Part shown: piece by piece, positions 26,447 to 35,750 of the stretch | Layout: the number at the start of each line of letters is the position of its first letter | Position numbering within the stretch: position 1 is the first letter of the stretch | Source: NORP240 sp942492445 | GTDB lineage: Bacteria > Pseudomonadota > Gammaproteobacteria > Pseudomonadales > Pseudohongiellaceae | DNA length: 64,000 nt | NCBI GenBank assembly: GCA_942492445.1 | Contig: CALOEW010000033.1 | Span: 1 to 64,000, forward strand | Reading direction: 5' to 3' | Notes under the pieces: model-generated | What the model saw: only the letters and a program-made list of their open reading frames with translations | Databases searched by the model: none | Told to the model about the DNA's origin: nothing | Made by a program: the position numbers and the translations under genes

Positions 26447-27130
26447 ATGAGCGAAGAGACTAAGTCTTCCCCGCAAACATCTTCGTCGCAGTTCGATGAA
26501 GGGAAACCGGAAGAGAAAAACGTCGATACCCAGACGCAGCACAAGAAAACCTATGAAATAAAGGTGGAAGGGGAGAGCCCGAAGCCCGATTCGCCGGCGA
26601 TGGAGGATATCGAACGGGCTGCCGAGAAGGAACTGGGTGACGCACTGCGCCGGCTCGAAGAGGCCGAACAGATGATGCGCAGGCACCAGGAAGACATGTT
26701 ACGGCTACAGGCGGAAATGCAGAATCTGCGACGCCGCACCGAACAGGACGTGGAGAAGGCCCACAAGTACGGTCAGGAACGCTTTGCCACGGAACTGCTG
26801 AGTGTTATCGACAATCTGGAACGGGCCCTTGAGGCCGCCAACATCGACCAGACTGGTGACAAGGACGTGGAAGAGGGGCAGCTGGAGAAGCTCAAGGCCA
26901 TCCGCGAAGGGGTGGACCTTACCCTCAAAAGCTTTCTGGATTGCTTCCGCAAATTCAACATCGAGACCATCGACCCGCTGGGAGAACCCTTCGACCCCCA
27001 GCGCCATGAGGCCATGGCAACGGTACAGAACGACAAGGTGGAGCCGAATACGGTGACAGCCGTCATGCAGAAAGGCTACCTGTTGCACGGCAGAGTCATT
27101 CGACCAGCGATGGTGATGGTCAGTAAGTGA
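26447..27130 (+). CDS. grpE: Nucleotide exchange factor GrpE
   Basis: GrpE releases ADP from DnaK. The 227-residue protein has an acidic N-terminal extension, a long dimer helix (LRRLEEAEQMMRRHQEDMLRLQAEMQNLRRRTEQDVEKAHKYG), FATELLSVIDNLERAL, and the C-terminal wing with DPLGEPFDPQRHEAMATV and GYLLHGRVIRPAMVMVSK, all family marks. It leads the grpE-dnaK-dnaJ cluster and has its own sigma-32 promoter. The N-terminal 55 residues are longer and more polar than usual. Confidence 0.97.
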   Translation: MSEETKSSPQTSSSQFDEGKPEEKNVDTQTQHKKTYEIKVEGESPKPDSPAMEDIERAAEKELGDALRRLEEAEQMMRRHQEDMLRLQAEMQNLRRRTEQDVEKAHKYGQERFATELLSVIDNLERALEAANIDQTGDKDVEEGQLEKLKAIREGVDLTLKSFLDCFRKFNIETIDPLGEPFDPQRHEAMATVQNDKVEPNTVTAVMQKGYLLHGRVIRPAMVMVSK

Positions 27131-27179
27131 GCGCCCCGCAGGCGCGGCTCAGCGGCCGGAATAAACCGCATCAGCAGAC

Positions 27180-27207
27180 CTTGAAATTGCTCAGGACGGG
27201 CCAATAT
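27180..27207 (+). promoter_or_regulatory. Probable sigma-32 promoter of dnaK
   Basis: CTTGAA at 27180-27185 is followed after 14 bases by GCCAATAT, matching six of eight positions of the RpoH -10 element. It lies in the 231-base gap between grpE and dnaK, so dnaK can be expressed apart from grpE. Confidence 0.6.
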
Positions 27208-27361
27208 TCAGGGATATCAGGCCAGACGCGGCGCAGAAAGCCGGCTGAAGTGTAACCGGCATAGCCGGCTACCGGAAAGATTCAATTTTATAGTCAGGAA
27301 CTGCAGCTGTTAGCGTGACGCGAGTTCTACAGCAGCGCGAAAATATTGGAGACAGTGAAAT

Positions 27362-29293
27362 ATGGGTAAGATTATTGGCATAGACTTGGGAACCACCAAC
27401 TCCTGCGTTGCTGTAATGGACGGGGGCAAACCCAAGGTAATTGAAAACGCCGAGGGCGATCGCACCACGCCGTCCATCATCGCTTATACCGCTGACAAGG
27501 AAACCCTGGTCGGTCAGCCGGCCAAACGGCAGGCAGTGACCAATCCGAGCAACACCTTGTTTGCTATCAAACGCCTGATAGGGCGCCAGTTCAATGATGA
27601 TGTTGTGCAGAAGGACATCAAGATGGTGCCCTACAAGATCGTCAAGGCGGACAACGGCGATGCCTGGGTGGAGGTGAATGGTGAGAAGATGTCGCCGCCA
27701 CAGATTTCCGCGCAGATCCTGAAGAAGATGAAAAAGACCGCAGAAGACTACCTGGGTGAAAAGGTCACCGAGGCGGTGGTCACCGTGCCTGCCTACTTCA
27801 ACGACTCGCAGCGGCAGGCCACCAAGGACGCCGGCAAGATCGCCGGGCTGGACGTGAAGCGCATTATCAACGAGCCCACAGCGGCGGCGCTGGCCTACGG
27901 CATGGACAAGAAGAGCGGTGACAGCACCATCGCGGTGTACGACCTGGGTGGTGGCACTTTCGACATCTCCATCATCGAGATAGCCGAAACCGACGGCGAG
28001 CACACGTTTGAGGTGCTGTCCACCAATGGTGACACCTTTCTGGGTGGTGAGGACTTCGACAAGCGCCTGATCGACTACCTGGCCGAACAGTTCAAGAAAG
28101 AAAGCGGTATGGATCTGCACAGCGATCCTCTGGCCCTGCAACGTCTGAAGGAAGCAGCCGAAAAGGCCAAGATCGAACTGTCCTCCTCGCAGCAGACTGA
28201 AGTCAACCTGCCGTACATCACTGCCGATGCCAGCGGACCCAAGCACATGGTGCAGAAGCTGACCCGTGCCAAGTTCGAGTCGCTGGTGGAAGACCTGGTC
28301 GATCGAACCCTGGGGCCGGTGAAGACTGCTCTGCAGGATGCCGGCCTGGATGTCTCAAAAATCAATGACGTGATTCTGGTGGGTGGTCAGACGCGGATGC
28401 CACTGGTACAGAGAAAAGTGGCAGACTATTTCGGCAAGGAGGCACGCCGCGATGTAAATCCGGATGAAGCGGTTGCCGTGGGTGCCGCCATTCAGGCTGC
28501 TGTCCTGTCCGGCGACGTTAACGATGTGTTGCTGTTAGACGTGACCCCTCTTTCCCTGGGTATCGAAACTCTGGGTGGGGTGGCCAGTGTGCTGATCGAG
28601 AAGAACACTACCATTCCGACCAAAAAAACCCAGGTTTTCTCCACCGCCGAGGACAACCAGACTGCGGTAACCATTCACGTGGTGCAGGGTGAGCGCAAGC
28701 AGGCGTCCCAAAATAAATCCCTGGGGCGTTTTGATCTCACCGACATTCCAGCGGCAGGCCGGGGTACACCACAGATCGAAGTGGCTTTCGACCTGGATGC
28801 TAATGGCATTCTCAATGTGTCGGCCAAGGACAAGGCTACCGGCAAGGAGCAGTCCATCGTGATCAAGGCCTCGAGTGGGCTGTCCGATGACGAAATCGAC
28901 AAAATGATCAAGGACGCGGAAGCCCATTCGGCCGACGACAAGAAATTTGAAGAACTGATTACAGTCCGTAATACGGCCGATGGCCTGGTGCATGCCACCA
29001 GAAAGACTCTTGAGGAAGCCGGCGACAAGGTGACTGCTGAGGAGAAAGATAAAATCGAGGCTGCCATCAACGCATTGGAAGAGGCGGTTAGAAGCGATGA
29101 CAAGGATGCCATTGAGGCGAAGACCAAGGATCTCACCGAGGCCTCGTCTGACCTGGCTCAGAAGATGTACGCGGAGCAACAGTCTCAAGCTGCCCAGGGA
29201 GGTCCTGAAGCTGGCCCCGAAACGGAAGGTGGCAAGCCGGAAGACGATGCGGTGGATGCTGAATTCGAGGAAGTCAAGGAAGAGGACAAGTAA
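27362..29293 (+). CDS. dnaK: Chaperone DnaK (Hsp70)
   Basis: The 643-residue protein is full length. The ATPase domain has GIDLGTTNSCVAVMDGG, the AYFNDSQRQATKDAGKIAGL segment, INEPTAAALAYG and VYDLGGGTFDISIIE. The substrate domain starts after the linker (DVLLLDVTPLSLGIETLGG), and the disordered tail ends DAEFEEVKEEDK, close to the usual EEVKD-type end. It folds proteins with DnaJ and GrpE in the cytoplasm. The frame is fully intact, in contrast to dnaJ next to it. Confidence 0.99.
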   Translation: MGKIIGIDLGTTNSCVAVMDGGKPKVIENAEGDRTTPSIIAYTADKETLVGQPAKRQAVTNPSNTLFAIKRLIGRQFNDDVVQKDIKMVPYKIVKADNGDAWVEVNGEKMSPPQISAQILKKMKKTAEDYLGEKVTEAVVTVPAYFNDSQRQATKDAGKIAGLDVKRIINEPTAAALAYGMDKKSGDSTIAVYDLGGGTFDISIIEIAETDGEHTFEVLSTNGDTFLGGEDFDKRLIDYLAEQFKKESGMDLHSDPLALQRLKEAAEKAKIELSSSQQTEVNLPYITADASGPKHMVQKLTRAKFESLVEDLVDRTLGPVKTALQDAGLDVSKINDVILVGGQTRMPLVQRKVADYFGKEARRDVNPDEAVAVGAAIQAAVLSGDVNDVLLLDVTPLSLGIETLGGVASVLIEKNTTIPTKKTQVFSTAEDNQTAVTIHVVQGERKQASQNKSLGRFDLTDIPAAGRGTPQIEVAFDLDANGILNVSAKDKATGKEQSIVIKASSGLSDDEIDKMIKDAEAHSADDKKFEELITVRNTADGLVHATRKTLEEAGDKVTAEEKDKIEAAINALEEAVRSDDKDAIEAKTKDLTEASSDLAQKMYAEQQSQAAQGGPEAGPETEGGKPEDDAVDAEFEEVKEEDK

Positions 29294-29494
29294 CCGACAG
29301 GCGATCGGATCCAGGATCGCAGACTCCTGGATCCGGGACGCTGATTCCACAACTGGACCCCGTGCCACAGCGGCTTCCTGGTGCTCAGGAGTTCGACTTT
29401 CGGCGCGGGGTCGATGTGTTTAAGGTGTGTCCGGTATTACGATCGAGGCCCTGCATGGAGCCAGGCAGCCGCAAACCAAGAGAACAAAAATCCT

Positions 29495-30626
29495 ATGTCG
29501 AAAAGAGATTATTACGAAGTACTGGGAATTTCACGGGAAGCGACCGAAGGGGAGATCAAGAAAGCCTATCGTCGCGTCGCCATGAAGCATCACCCGGACC
29601 GTAATCCGGACAACAAAGAGTCCGAGGATAAGTTCAAGGAAGCCAACGAGGCCTTCGAAGTGCTCTCCGACAATGCCAAGCGCAGTCGCTATGACCAGTA
29701 TGGCCATGCGGGTGTGGATGGACAAACTTCCGGTGGCTACGCGGATTTCAGCGATATTTTTGGCGATATCTTCGGTGATATTTTCGGCGGTGGCCATGGT
29801 GGTGGGCGCGGTCGCAGCCATGTGCAGCGCGGTGCCGATCTGCGGTATACCCTGGAACTGGATCTGGAAGAATGCGGTACGCGGCACCACGTCGCAAATC
29901 CGTATTCCCACCACGATAACCTGTGAGACCTGCGAGTGGCTCGGGTGCCAAGAACGGCACTTCGCCGGTGAACTGTGTCACCTGTAATGGTGTCGGTCAG
30001 GTGCGGATGCGTCAGGGGTTTTTCTCGGTGCAGCAGACCTGTCCACGCTGCCGGGGTACCGGTCAGCAGATCAAGGATCCCTGTCATGTGTGTCACGGTC
30101 GCGGGACGACTGATGAACGCAAAACCCTGTCCGTGAAGGTACCCGCCGGTGTCGATACGGGTGATCGCATCCGCCTGGCAGGTGAAGGCCAGGCTGGTAT
30201 CCACGGCGGCCCGCCGGGTGATCTCTACGTCAGATAAGTCGTGAGGGCCCATGCTATTTTCGTGCGGGATGGTGCAATCTGCACTGTGAGATCCCCATCA
30301 GTTTTGTCGATGCAGCTCTCGGTGGAGAATTGGAAGTGCCGACTCTCGATGGCAGGGTCAAGCTGAAAATTCCTCCCGAAACCCAGACCGGAAAACTGTT
30401 CCGGTTACGCGGCAAAGGCGTGACACCTGTGAGAGGTGGCCACGTAGGCGACCTGCTGATCCGGGTCGTGGTGGAAACGCCGGTCAATCTGACCAGGCGT
30501 CAGAAAGAGCTGCTGGAAGAATTCCAGGGCATCCATGTGGAGCTTGGCGAGAAGCAGAGCCCGCGGAAATCCGGATGGTTTGACGGAGTCAAATCATTCT
30601 TTGACAACCTGGGCCTGGGAAGCTGA
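29495..30626 (+). CDS. dnaJ: Co-chaperone DnaJ (frameshifted)
   Basis: DnaJ stimulates DnaK. From the ATG at 29495 the J domain is intact (RDYYEVLGISREATEGEIKKAYRR, the HPD motif in KHHPDRNPDN). A Gly/Phe region with three repeats of DIFGDIFG follows. The frame then changes near 29878, 29935, 30235 and 30285. Joined, the pieces give the zinc-finger repeats CETC, CVTCNGVG, CPRCRGTG and CHVCHGRG, then VPAGVDTGDRIRLAGEGQAG, DLYV, and a C-terminal VPTLDGRVKLKIPPETQTGKLFRLRGKG. The span fits a normal DnaJ of about 377 residues. Four breaks in a core chaperone gene point to sequencing error rather than decay. Confidence 0.93.
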
Positions 30627-30721
30627 GTCGCTACCTGTCGGCACCGGGGCAGCCAATCACTGAACTCCGGCGGTTGCCGTTTTTCCATCAAACCCGGTGG
30701 AGCAGTGCCGCCTGTCGCAAA

Positions 30722-31723
30722 TCACGCAAGATTCATCTTTTTGAGAATCCGGATATGTTCCTCGGTAGGTAGACGGGGACCGAAACTTGAGACTGTGACA
30801 GCCGAGGCGAGACTGGCAAGCTTACCAGCCGTGAAGAAATCATATCCCTGGGTGATGCCGTACAGGAACGCGCCCGCAAACATGTCACCGGCTCCGTTGG
30901 TGTCTACCGCGCTTACCTTATGGGGATCGATCTCGATATACCGGTCTCCATCAAAAAGTCTGGCACCGCGTGCCCCGCGGGTCACCACGAACTGACCGGC
31001 ATGCCGTTGCAACAGGACGCAGGCACTGTCGAAATCGGCAGCATCTGTCCACAACATCGCTTCCTTTTCATTGCAGAACAGCAGGTCCACGCCGTCCCCA
31101 AGTACCTCGGCCACGGCTTCGGTAAAATACTCCACCATGGACGGGTCGGAAAAAGTCATTGCAGTCTTTACGCCATTGGCTTCCGCAACCCGCTTCAGTT
31201 CCTTGAGCGCCGCCTTGGCGCTGGGTGAAGTAACCAGGTAACCCTCCATGTAGACATACTCCGACGCCCTGATGGCATCTTCGTCGATTTCGTCAATCGA
31301 TACTTTTTCGGAAACACCCAGGTACGTGTGCATGGTACGTTCGGCATCGGGGCTGATCATTACAAGACAACGCCCGGTAGTACCATGATCGCGGTCATTG
31401 CCCAGATTGGTTTCAATGTTGTGGTGGCCCAGTTGTTCCACATAGAATTCGCCGGTCTCGTCATTGGCAACCTTGCCGGCAAAATAGGCATTGCCGCCGA
31501 ACTGACTCAGGGCATAAAGTGTGTTGGCAGCTGAACCCCCTCCGGAGCGCTTCGTTATCCCGACCTGTTCCGTCAGCAGTTGCAGCAACTGCTCCTGCTG
31601 TTCATGGGTCACCAGGGTCATGAAGCCTTTCTCGATGCCATGTGCATCGAAAAAATCGTCCTCCACTTCGAATTCCTTGTCTACCAGGGCGTTACCGATT
31701 CCATACACGTGATATTTTTTCAT
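30722..31723 (-). CDS. Adenosine kinase-like PfkB-family sugar kinase
   Basis: A ribokinase-fold kinase of 333 residues. It starts YHVYGIGNALVDKEFEV and has SGGSAANTLYALSQFGG-type substrate contacts, GRCLVMISPDAERTM, and the PfkB signature 2 DTNGAGDMFAGAFLYG with the catalytic Asp. The sequence resembles the bacterial adenosine kinase-like group. Nucleoside phosphorylation is the likely reaction but the substrate is not proven by sequence. The gene is convergent with dnaJ and precedes no partner; hemL follows it upstream on the same strand. Confidence 0.88.
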   Translation of the reverse strand: MKKYHVYGIGNALVDKEFEVEDDFFDAHGIEKGFMTLVTHEQQEQLLQLLTEQVGITKRSGGGSAANTLYALSQFGGNAYFAGKVANDETGEFYVEQLGHHNIETNLGNDRDHGTTGRCLVMISPDAERTMHTYLGVSEKVSIDEIDEDAIRASEYVYMEGYLVTSPSAKAALKELKRVAEANGVKTAMTFSDPSMVEYFTEAVAEVLGDGVDLLFCNEKEAMLWTDAADFDSACVLLQRHAGQFVVTRGARGARLFDGDRYIEIDPHKVSAVDTNGAGDMFAGAFLYGITQGYDFFTAGKLASLASAVTVSSFGPRLPTEEHIRILKKMNLA

Positions 31724-31747
31724 GGTGTTCAGTCCGTTGAATCCGAT

Positions 31748-33064
31748 TTATTTGCCAGCTTCTGCAACTGCAGAAAAGGCCTTCTCTGCGGCATCCAGTG
31801 TCACCTGAATCTCCTCGTCACCGTGCGCAGCGGAGACAAACCCTGCTTCGAAAGCCGAAGGTGCCAGGTAGACTCCATTTTTCAGCATGCTGTGGAAGAA
31901 AGTCTGAAAATGTTGGAGATTGCAGGCGGTAACCTGATCGAAACGGCTGATGACCCGCTCCCTGCTGAAGAAGCAACCGAACATGGCACCAGCCTGACTG
32001 GTAGTAAAAGGGACCCCGGCCGCTGCTGCCCTTTCTGTCAGCCCCGTGAGCAGTTTGCCGGTTGTTGCAGTCAGCGCTTCGTAGAAGCCGGCTGCCGAAA
32101 TTTCTTCCAGTGTGGCCAGGCCGGCAGCGACTGCCAGCGGATTACCGGATAACGTGCCCGCCTGATAAACCGGGCCATTGGGTGCAAGGCGGTCCATGAT
32201 GTCCCTGCGTCCGCCGAAGGCGCCTACGGGAAGACCGCCACCAATTACCTTGCCAAGCGCAGTGAGATCGGGTTTTACCCCGTATACCTGTTGTGCTCCG
32301 CCCAGGGCGACCCGGAAACCGGTCATTACCTCATCGAAGATCAGCAGCGCACCATGCTGATCGCAGACTTCACGTAAGGCCTGGAGAAAGCCCGGTTGCG
32401 GCGGTACCAGGTTCATGTTGCCGGCAACCGGCTCCACGATGATGCAGGCGATCTGCTCGCCTTCCCGCTCGAACAGGGCCCGGACAGAACCGGCGTCGTT
32501 AAAGGGAAGGATATGAGTCAGGTCGGTAAATGCCCTGGGGACCCCCAGAGAGTCGGGTTCGCCGAGCGTCAGGGCCCCGGAACCTGCTTTTACCAGCAGG
32601 CTGTCCACATGGCCGTGGTAACAGCCTTCGAATTTGACCACCTTGTCGCGCTGGGTGTAGCCGCGCGCCAGTCGGATGGCGCTCATGGTGGCTTCCGTAC
32701 CGGAATTGACCAGGCGTACTGTTTCGATGGACGGCAGGATGTCACAGATTCTCTTGGCGATCTGAACCTCCGCCTCCGTGGATGCGCCGTAGCCCAACCC
32801 CAGTTCCAGCTGGTTACGCAGTGCCTCGATGACCGGCGGGTGGCAATGGCCAAGAATAAACGGGCCCCAGCCACCGACGTAATCCACATAGCGGTTATCG
32901 TCTGCATCGATCAGGTAGGCGCCCTGACCGGATTTGAAAAACAGGGGATGCCCGCCGACTCCCTTGAAAGCCCGGACCGGCGAATTGACGCCGCCGGGAA
33001 TATAGCGAAGTGCCTGGTCGTAGAGTTCGGTGGAGTGCCTGGTGGTGCTTTGTGTCAGGGTCAT
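31748..33064 (-). CDS. hemL: Glutamate-1-semialdehyde 2,1-aminomutase
   Basis: HemL makes 5-aminolevulinate, the tetrapyrrole precursor, from glutamate-1-semialdehyde. The PLP enzyme of 438 residues shows IPGGVNSPVRAFKGVGG, VDYVGGWGPFILGHCHP, NSGTEATMSAIRLARG, the CYHGHVDSLLVKAGSGA loop, LIFDEVMTGFRV and the PLP-lysine segment LGKVIGGGLPVGAFGG. Its reading frame is intact. It lies next to thiD, as hemL and thiamin genes do in Pseudomonas. Confidence 0.98.
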   Translation of the reverse strand: MTLTQSTTRHSTELYDQALRYIPGGVNSPVRAFKGVGGHPLFFKSGQGAYLIDADDNRYVDYVGGWGPFILGHCHPPVIEALRNQLELGLGYGASTEAEVQIAKRICDILPSIETVRLVNSGTEATMSAIRLARGYTQRDKVVKFEGCYHGHVDSLLVKAGSGALTLGEPDSLGVPRAFTDLTHILPFNDAGSVRALFEREGEQIACIIVEPVAGNMNLVPPQPGFLQALREVCDQHGALLIFDEVMTGFRVALGGAQQVYGVKPDLTALGKVIGGGLPVGAFGGRRDIMDRLAPNGPVYQAGTLSGNPLAVAAGLATLEEISAAGFYEALTATTGKLLTGLTERAAAAGVPFTTSQAGAMFGCFFSRERVISRFDQVTACNLQHFQTFFHSMLKNGVYLAPSAFEAGFVSAAHGDEEIQVTLDAAEKAFSAVAEAGK

Positions 33065-33130
33065 GAGGTCCTCTGTGGATCTGGCTTTCGATGAATCATT
33101 AACAAACGGAGCCGGGTGCAGTCCCCGGCA

Positions 33131-33925
33131 CTAAAACCCCTGTTTACTCCAGGCACTGCGGTTGGGAATGTGCTGGCCGAACCCGATGCGGGTCCCGTGG
33201 CTCAGTGACTCCCAGGTAAACCGTTGGGCCTGTTGAATCGCATCGCGAAAGTCGAGGCCATGGGCAAGGTAACCGGCCAGGCTGGCGGCCAGGGTACAAC
33301 CGGACCCATGGTAACTGTGCTCAAGCCTTGGCCAGGTAAACAGCGACAGCCCCTCGTGGGAGGAGAACAGCTTGTTGACCACTTCCGGCGTCGGAGCCTG
33401 GGTCCCGGTCAACAGAATGTGCCGGCATCCGGACTCCAGCAGCTCGTTGGCGCAGGCGTCAACACTGTCCGCACTGGGGGCCAGCTGCATGATCTCCTCG
33501 GTGTTGGGAGTCAGCACGGTTGTCAGTGGCAGCAACAGAGAGCGGATGGCTTCTATCAGCTCCCTGGATCCGAATTGAAACCCGCCTCCCGCACGGATCA
33601 CCGGATCTACAACGACCGGCACGTCGGGGTAGTCCAGCAGCAGGGTATGAATGACCTCGATGCTGGCGACGTCACCGGTCAGCCCGATTTTGAAACAGCT
33701 GACGGGGATGTCCTCCAGCACTGCCCGTGCCTGCTGGATGATCAGACCAGGATCCACCGGTGTCATGCTACTGGCATTCTGTGTGTTCTGGACAGTGATC
33801 GCCGTTGCTACCGGCAATGTGTGACATCCGGTGCTGAAGAGCGTTTCTATGTCTGCCTGAAGGCCGGCGCCGCCGGTAGGGTCGAGTCCCGAGAAACACA
33901 TGACATTGGGCTTGATACTGTTCAT
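33131..33925 (-). CDS. thiD: Hydroxymethylpyrimidine (phosphate) kinase
   Basis: ThiD phosphorylates HMP and HMP-P for thiamin synthesis. The 264-residue ribokinase-fold protein has the N-terminal FSGLDPTGGAGLQADIETL, KIGLTGDVASIEV, VVDPVIRAGGG, LTPNTEEIMQL and the nucleotide-site HGSGCTLAASLAGYLAHG. It is slightly diverged from E. coli-type ThiD and could be specific for one of the two steps. It lies 67 bases upstream of hemL on the same strand, with no thiE in the window. Confidence 0.94.
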   Translation of the reverse strand: MNSIKPNVMCFSGLDPTGGAGLQADIETLFSTGCHTLPVATAITVQNTQNASSMTPVDPGLIIQQARAVLEDIPVSCFKIGLTGDVASIEVIHTLLLDYPDVPVVVDPVIRAGGGFQFGSRELIEAIRSLLLPLTTVLTPNTEEIMQLAPSADSVDACANELLESGCRHILLTGTQAPTPEVVNKLFSSHEGLSLFTWPRLEHSYHGSGCTLAASLAGYLAHGLDFRDAIQQAQRFTWESLSHGTRIGFGQHIPNRSAWSKQGF

Positions 33926-33956
33926 TGTTAGACTGGCTGGCTGATTTTCTCGCGTA

Positions 33957-34376
33957 TCAGGGTTTGACTACCACCAGTATGACGATGATCACCAGGGGCA
34001 CCACGGGGACTTCATTGAAGTAGCGATAGAAAACATGACTGCGGGTATTCCTGTCATTGCGGAAGTCCAGCAGTATCCGCCAGCAGACCAGGTGATAGAA
34101 CAGCAGTATCGCTACCAGACCCAGCTTTGCATGCATCCACCATTGGGACATGTAGTACGACGGATTGAAGGTTATCAGCCAGACTCCCAGTAACACCGTG
34201 GCGATCGCCGAGGGAGTCATGATACCCCGGAAAAGCTTGCGTTCCATGGTTTTAAAACGATCCCGGCTGACCTGGTCTTCGCTCATGGCGTGATAGACAA
34301 ACAGGCGTGGCAGATAGAACAGCCCGGCGAACCAGCAAACGAGAGCTATGATGTGGAAAGCCTTGACCCACAGCAT
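33957..34376 (-). CDS. hemJ: HemJ-family protoporphyrinogen oxidase
   Basis: HemJ oxidises protoporphyrinogen IX in many proteobacteria lacking HemG or HemY. The protein from the ATG at 34376 has 139 residues and starts MLWVKAFHIIALVCWFAGLFYLPRLFVYHA with the conserved His10. It continues TMERKLFRGIMTP, MHAKLGLVAILLFYHL and YRYFNEVPVVPLVIIVILVVVKP, four membrane helices in all. An upstream in-frame start at 34517 exists but adds unrelated residues. Nearby hemL fits a haem link. Confidence 0.92.
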   Translation of the reverse strand: MLWVKAFHIIALVCWFAGLFYLPRLFVYHAMSEDQVSRDRFKTMERKLFRGIMTPSAIATVLLGVWLITFNPSYYMSQWWMHAKLGLVAILLFYHLVCWRILLDFRNDRNTRSHVFYRYFNEVPVVPLVIIVILVVVKP

Positions 34377-34640
34377 GAAAGAGTCCTTCAAAGTCCAGAG
34401 AACGCACACGTTACCACAGCGGGCCGTCGGCATGTAGTCAAAATTCCCACCGGCGGTGTACCGTTCCCCTGAAGCGGTCCCGGAGGCCTGGAAGGGGCGC
34501 TTTACTCCCTGTCCCATGAGGTTTTTGCATTATCGGACGGTGTGTGTAAGATACTCGCTCCAGGCCGTATACCGCGGCCGCCAGCCGGACGATTCCCCGT
34601 CCGGCTTCTTCCGGGCACGGCCAGGCAGGGTGAGTTGAGG

Positions 34641-35684
34641 ATGGTCAGAATTGGTGTGGTTGGTGCGACCGGTTATACCGGCGTGGAGTTACTGCGATTG
34701 CTGGCAAACCGGGCCGACGTCCGGTTGGAGGTCGTAACTTCCCGCGAGCGCCAGGGAACCCGGGTGGCTGAACTTTTCCCCAGTTTGCGTGGTCATGTTG
34801 AGCTGGAGTTCGCCGCCCCCGACACCCCGGCTCTTGGGCACTGCGATGTGGTTTTTTTCGCCACGCCACATGGCGTGGCTATGGAGACTGTTCCCGGGCT
34901 GCTCGAGCGCGGTGTGCGTGTTGTTGACCTGTCAGCGGATTTCCGACTGCAGGATATCGCCCTGTGGGAGCGCTGGTACAAAACCACTCACCTATGCCCC
35001 CAGCTGGTGCCCGAGGCTGTTTATGGACTGCCGGAAGTGAATCGTCAGCAGATCGCAAAGGCGCGGCTGGTGGCCGCACCGGGTTGCTACCCCACAGCGG
35101 TTCAGCTCGGTTTTATTCCGCTGCTGCGAGCCGGCCTGGTTGATGTGGCGCAATTGGTTGCCGATGCCAAGTCCGGAGTCAGCGGAGCCGGCCGCAAGGC
35201 GTCCATTGACTATCTGGTCGGCGAGGCAGGCGAATCCATCAAGGCTTATGGGGTGACCGGTCACCGACATGGACCGGAGATCGAGCAGGGTCTGAACCGG
35301 CACAGTCAGCAGGCGGTCAATCTGACGTTCATGCCGCATCTGACACCCATGATCCGGGGCATTCTTGCCACCCTGTACGCCCCGTTGCGGGAGGGTGTCA
35401 CGGTGACCGCGGAGCAACTGCAGACCCTGTACCAGGAAAGCTACAGGCAGGAACCGTTTGTTGATCTGTTGCCGCAGGGCGAATTCCCGGCGACCAGGAA
35501 CGTGAAAGGTGCAAACACCTGTCAGATATCGGTGACTCACCTGGCCCGTAACAATCGGGTGGTGGTGTTGTCAGCCATTGACAACCTGGTGAAGGGAGCG
35601 TCAGGGCAGGCCGTTCAGATCATGAATATCATGCTGGGGCTGCCGGAAACTGAGGGATTGAATCAGGTTGCACTGGTGCCCTGA
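34641..35684 (+). CDS. argC: N-acetyl-gamma-glutamyl-phosphate reductase
   Basis: ArgC makes N-acetylglutamate semialdehyde in arginine synthesis. From the ATG at 34641 it has 347 residues: RIGVVGATGYTGVELLRLLANR (NADP site), FATPHGVAM, LSADFRL, the active-site APGCYPTAVQLGF with the catalytic Cys, and AKSGVSGAGRKAS. An in-frame start upstream at 34542 adds a non-family extension. The gene leads the block argC-coiled-coil protein-bactofilin-erpA. Confidence 0.97.
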   Translation: MVRIGVVGATGYTGVELLRLLANRADVRLEVVTSRERQGTRVAELFPSLRGHVELEFAAPDTPALGHCDVVFFATPHGVAMETVPGLLERGVRVVDLSADFRLQDIALWERWYKTTHLCPQLVPEAVYGLPEVNRQQIAKARLVAAPGCYPTAVQLGFIPLLRAGLVDVAQLVADAKSGVSGAGRKASIDYLVGEAGESIKAYGVTGHRHGPEIEQGLNRHSQQAVNLTFMPHLTPMIRGILATLYAPLREGVTVTAEQLQTLYQESYRQEPFVDLLPQGEFPATRNVKGANTCQISVTHLARNNRVVVLSAIDNLVKGASGQAVQIMNIMLGLPETEGLNQVALVP

Positions 35685-35750
35685 AATTGCGGTGTAAGAG
35701 TCGGCGACCGGCAGGGGGATTGATGAGCTTGGAAATGCAGGCGGGCAAAA

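Noticed and set aside
28535..29368. Long minus-strand open frame inside dnaK
   Set aside because: It is a shadow of an intact, highly conserved dnaK.
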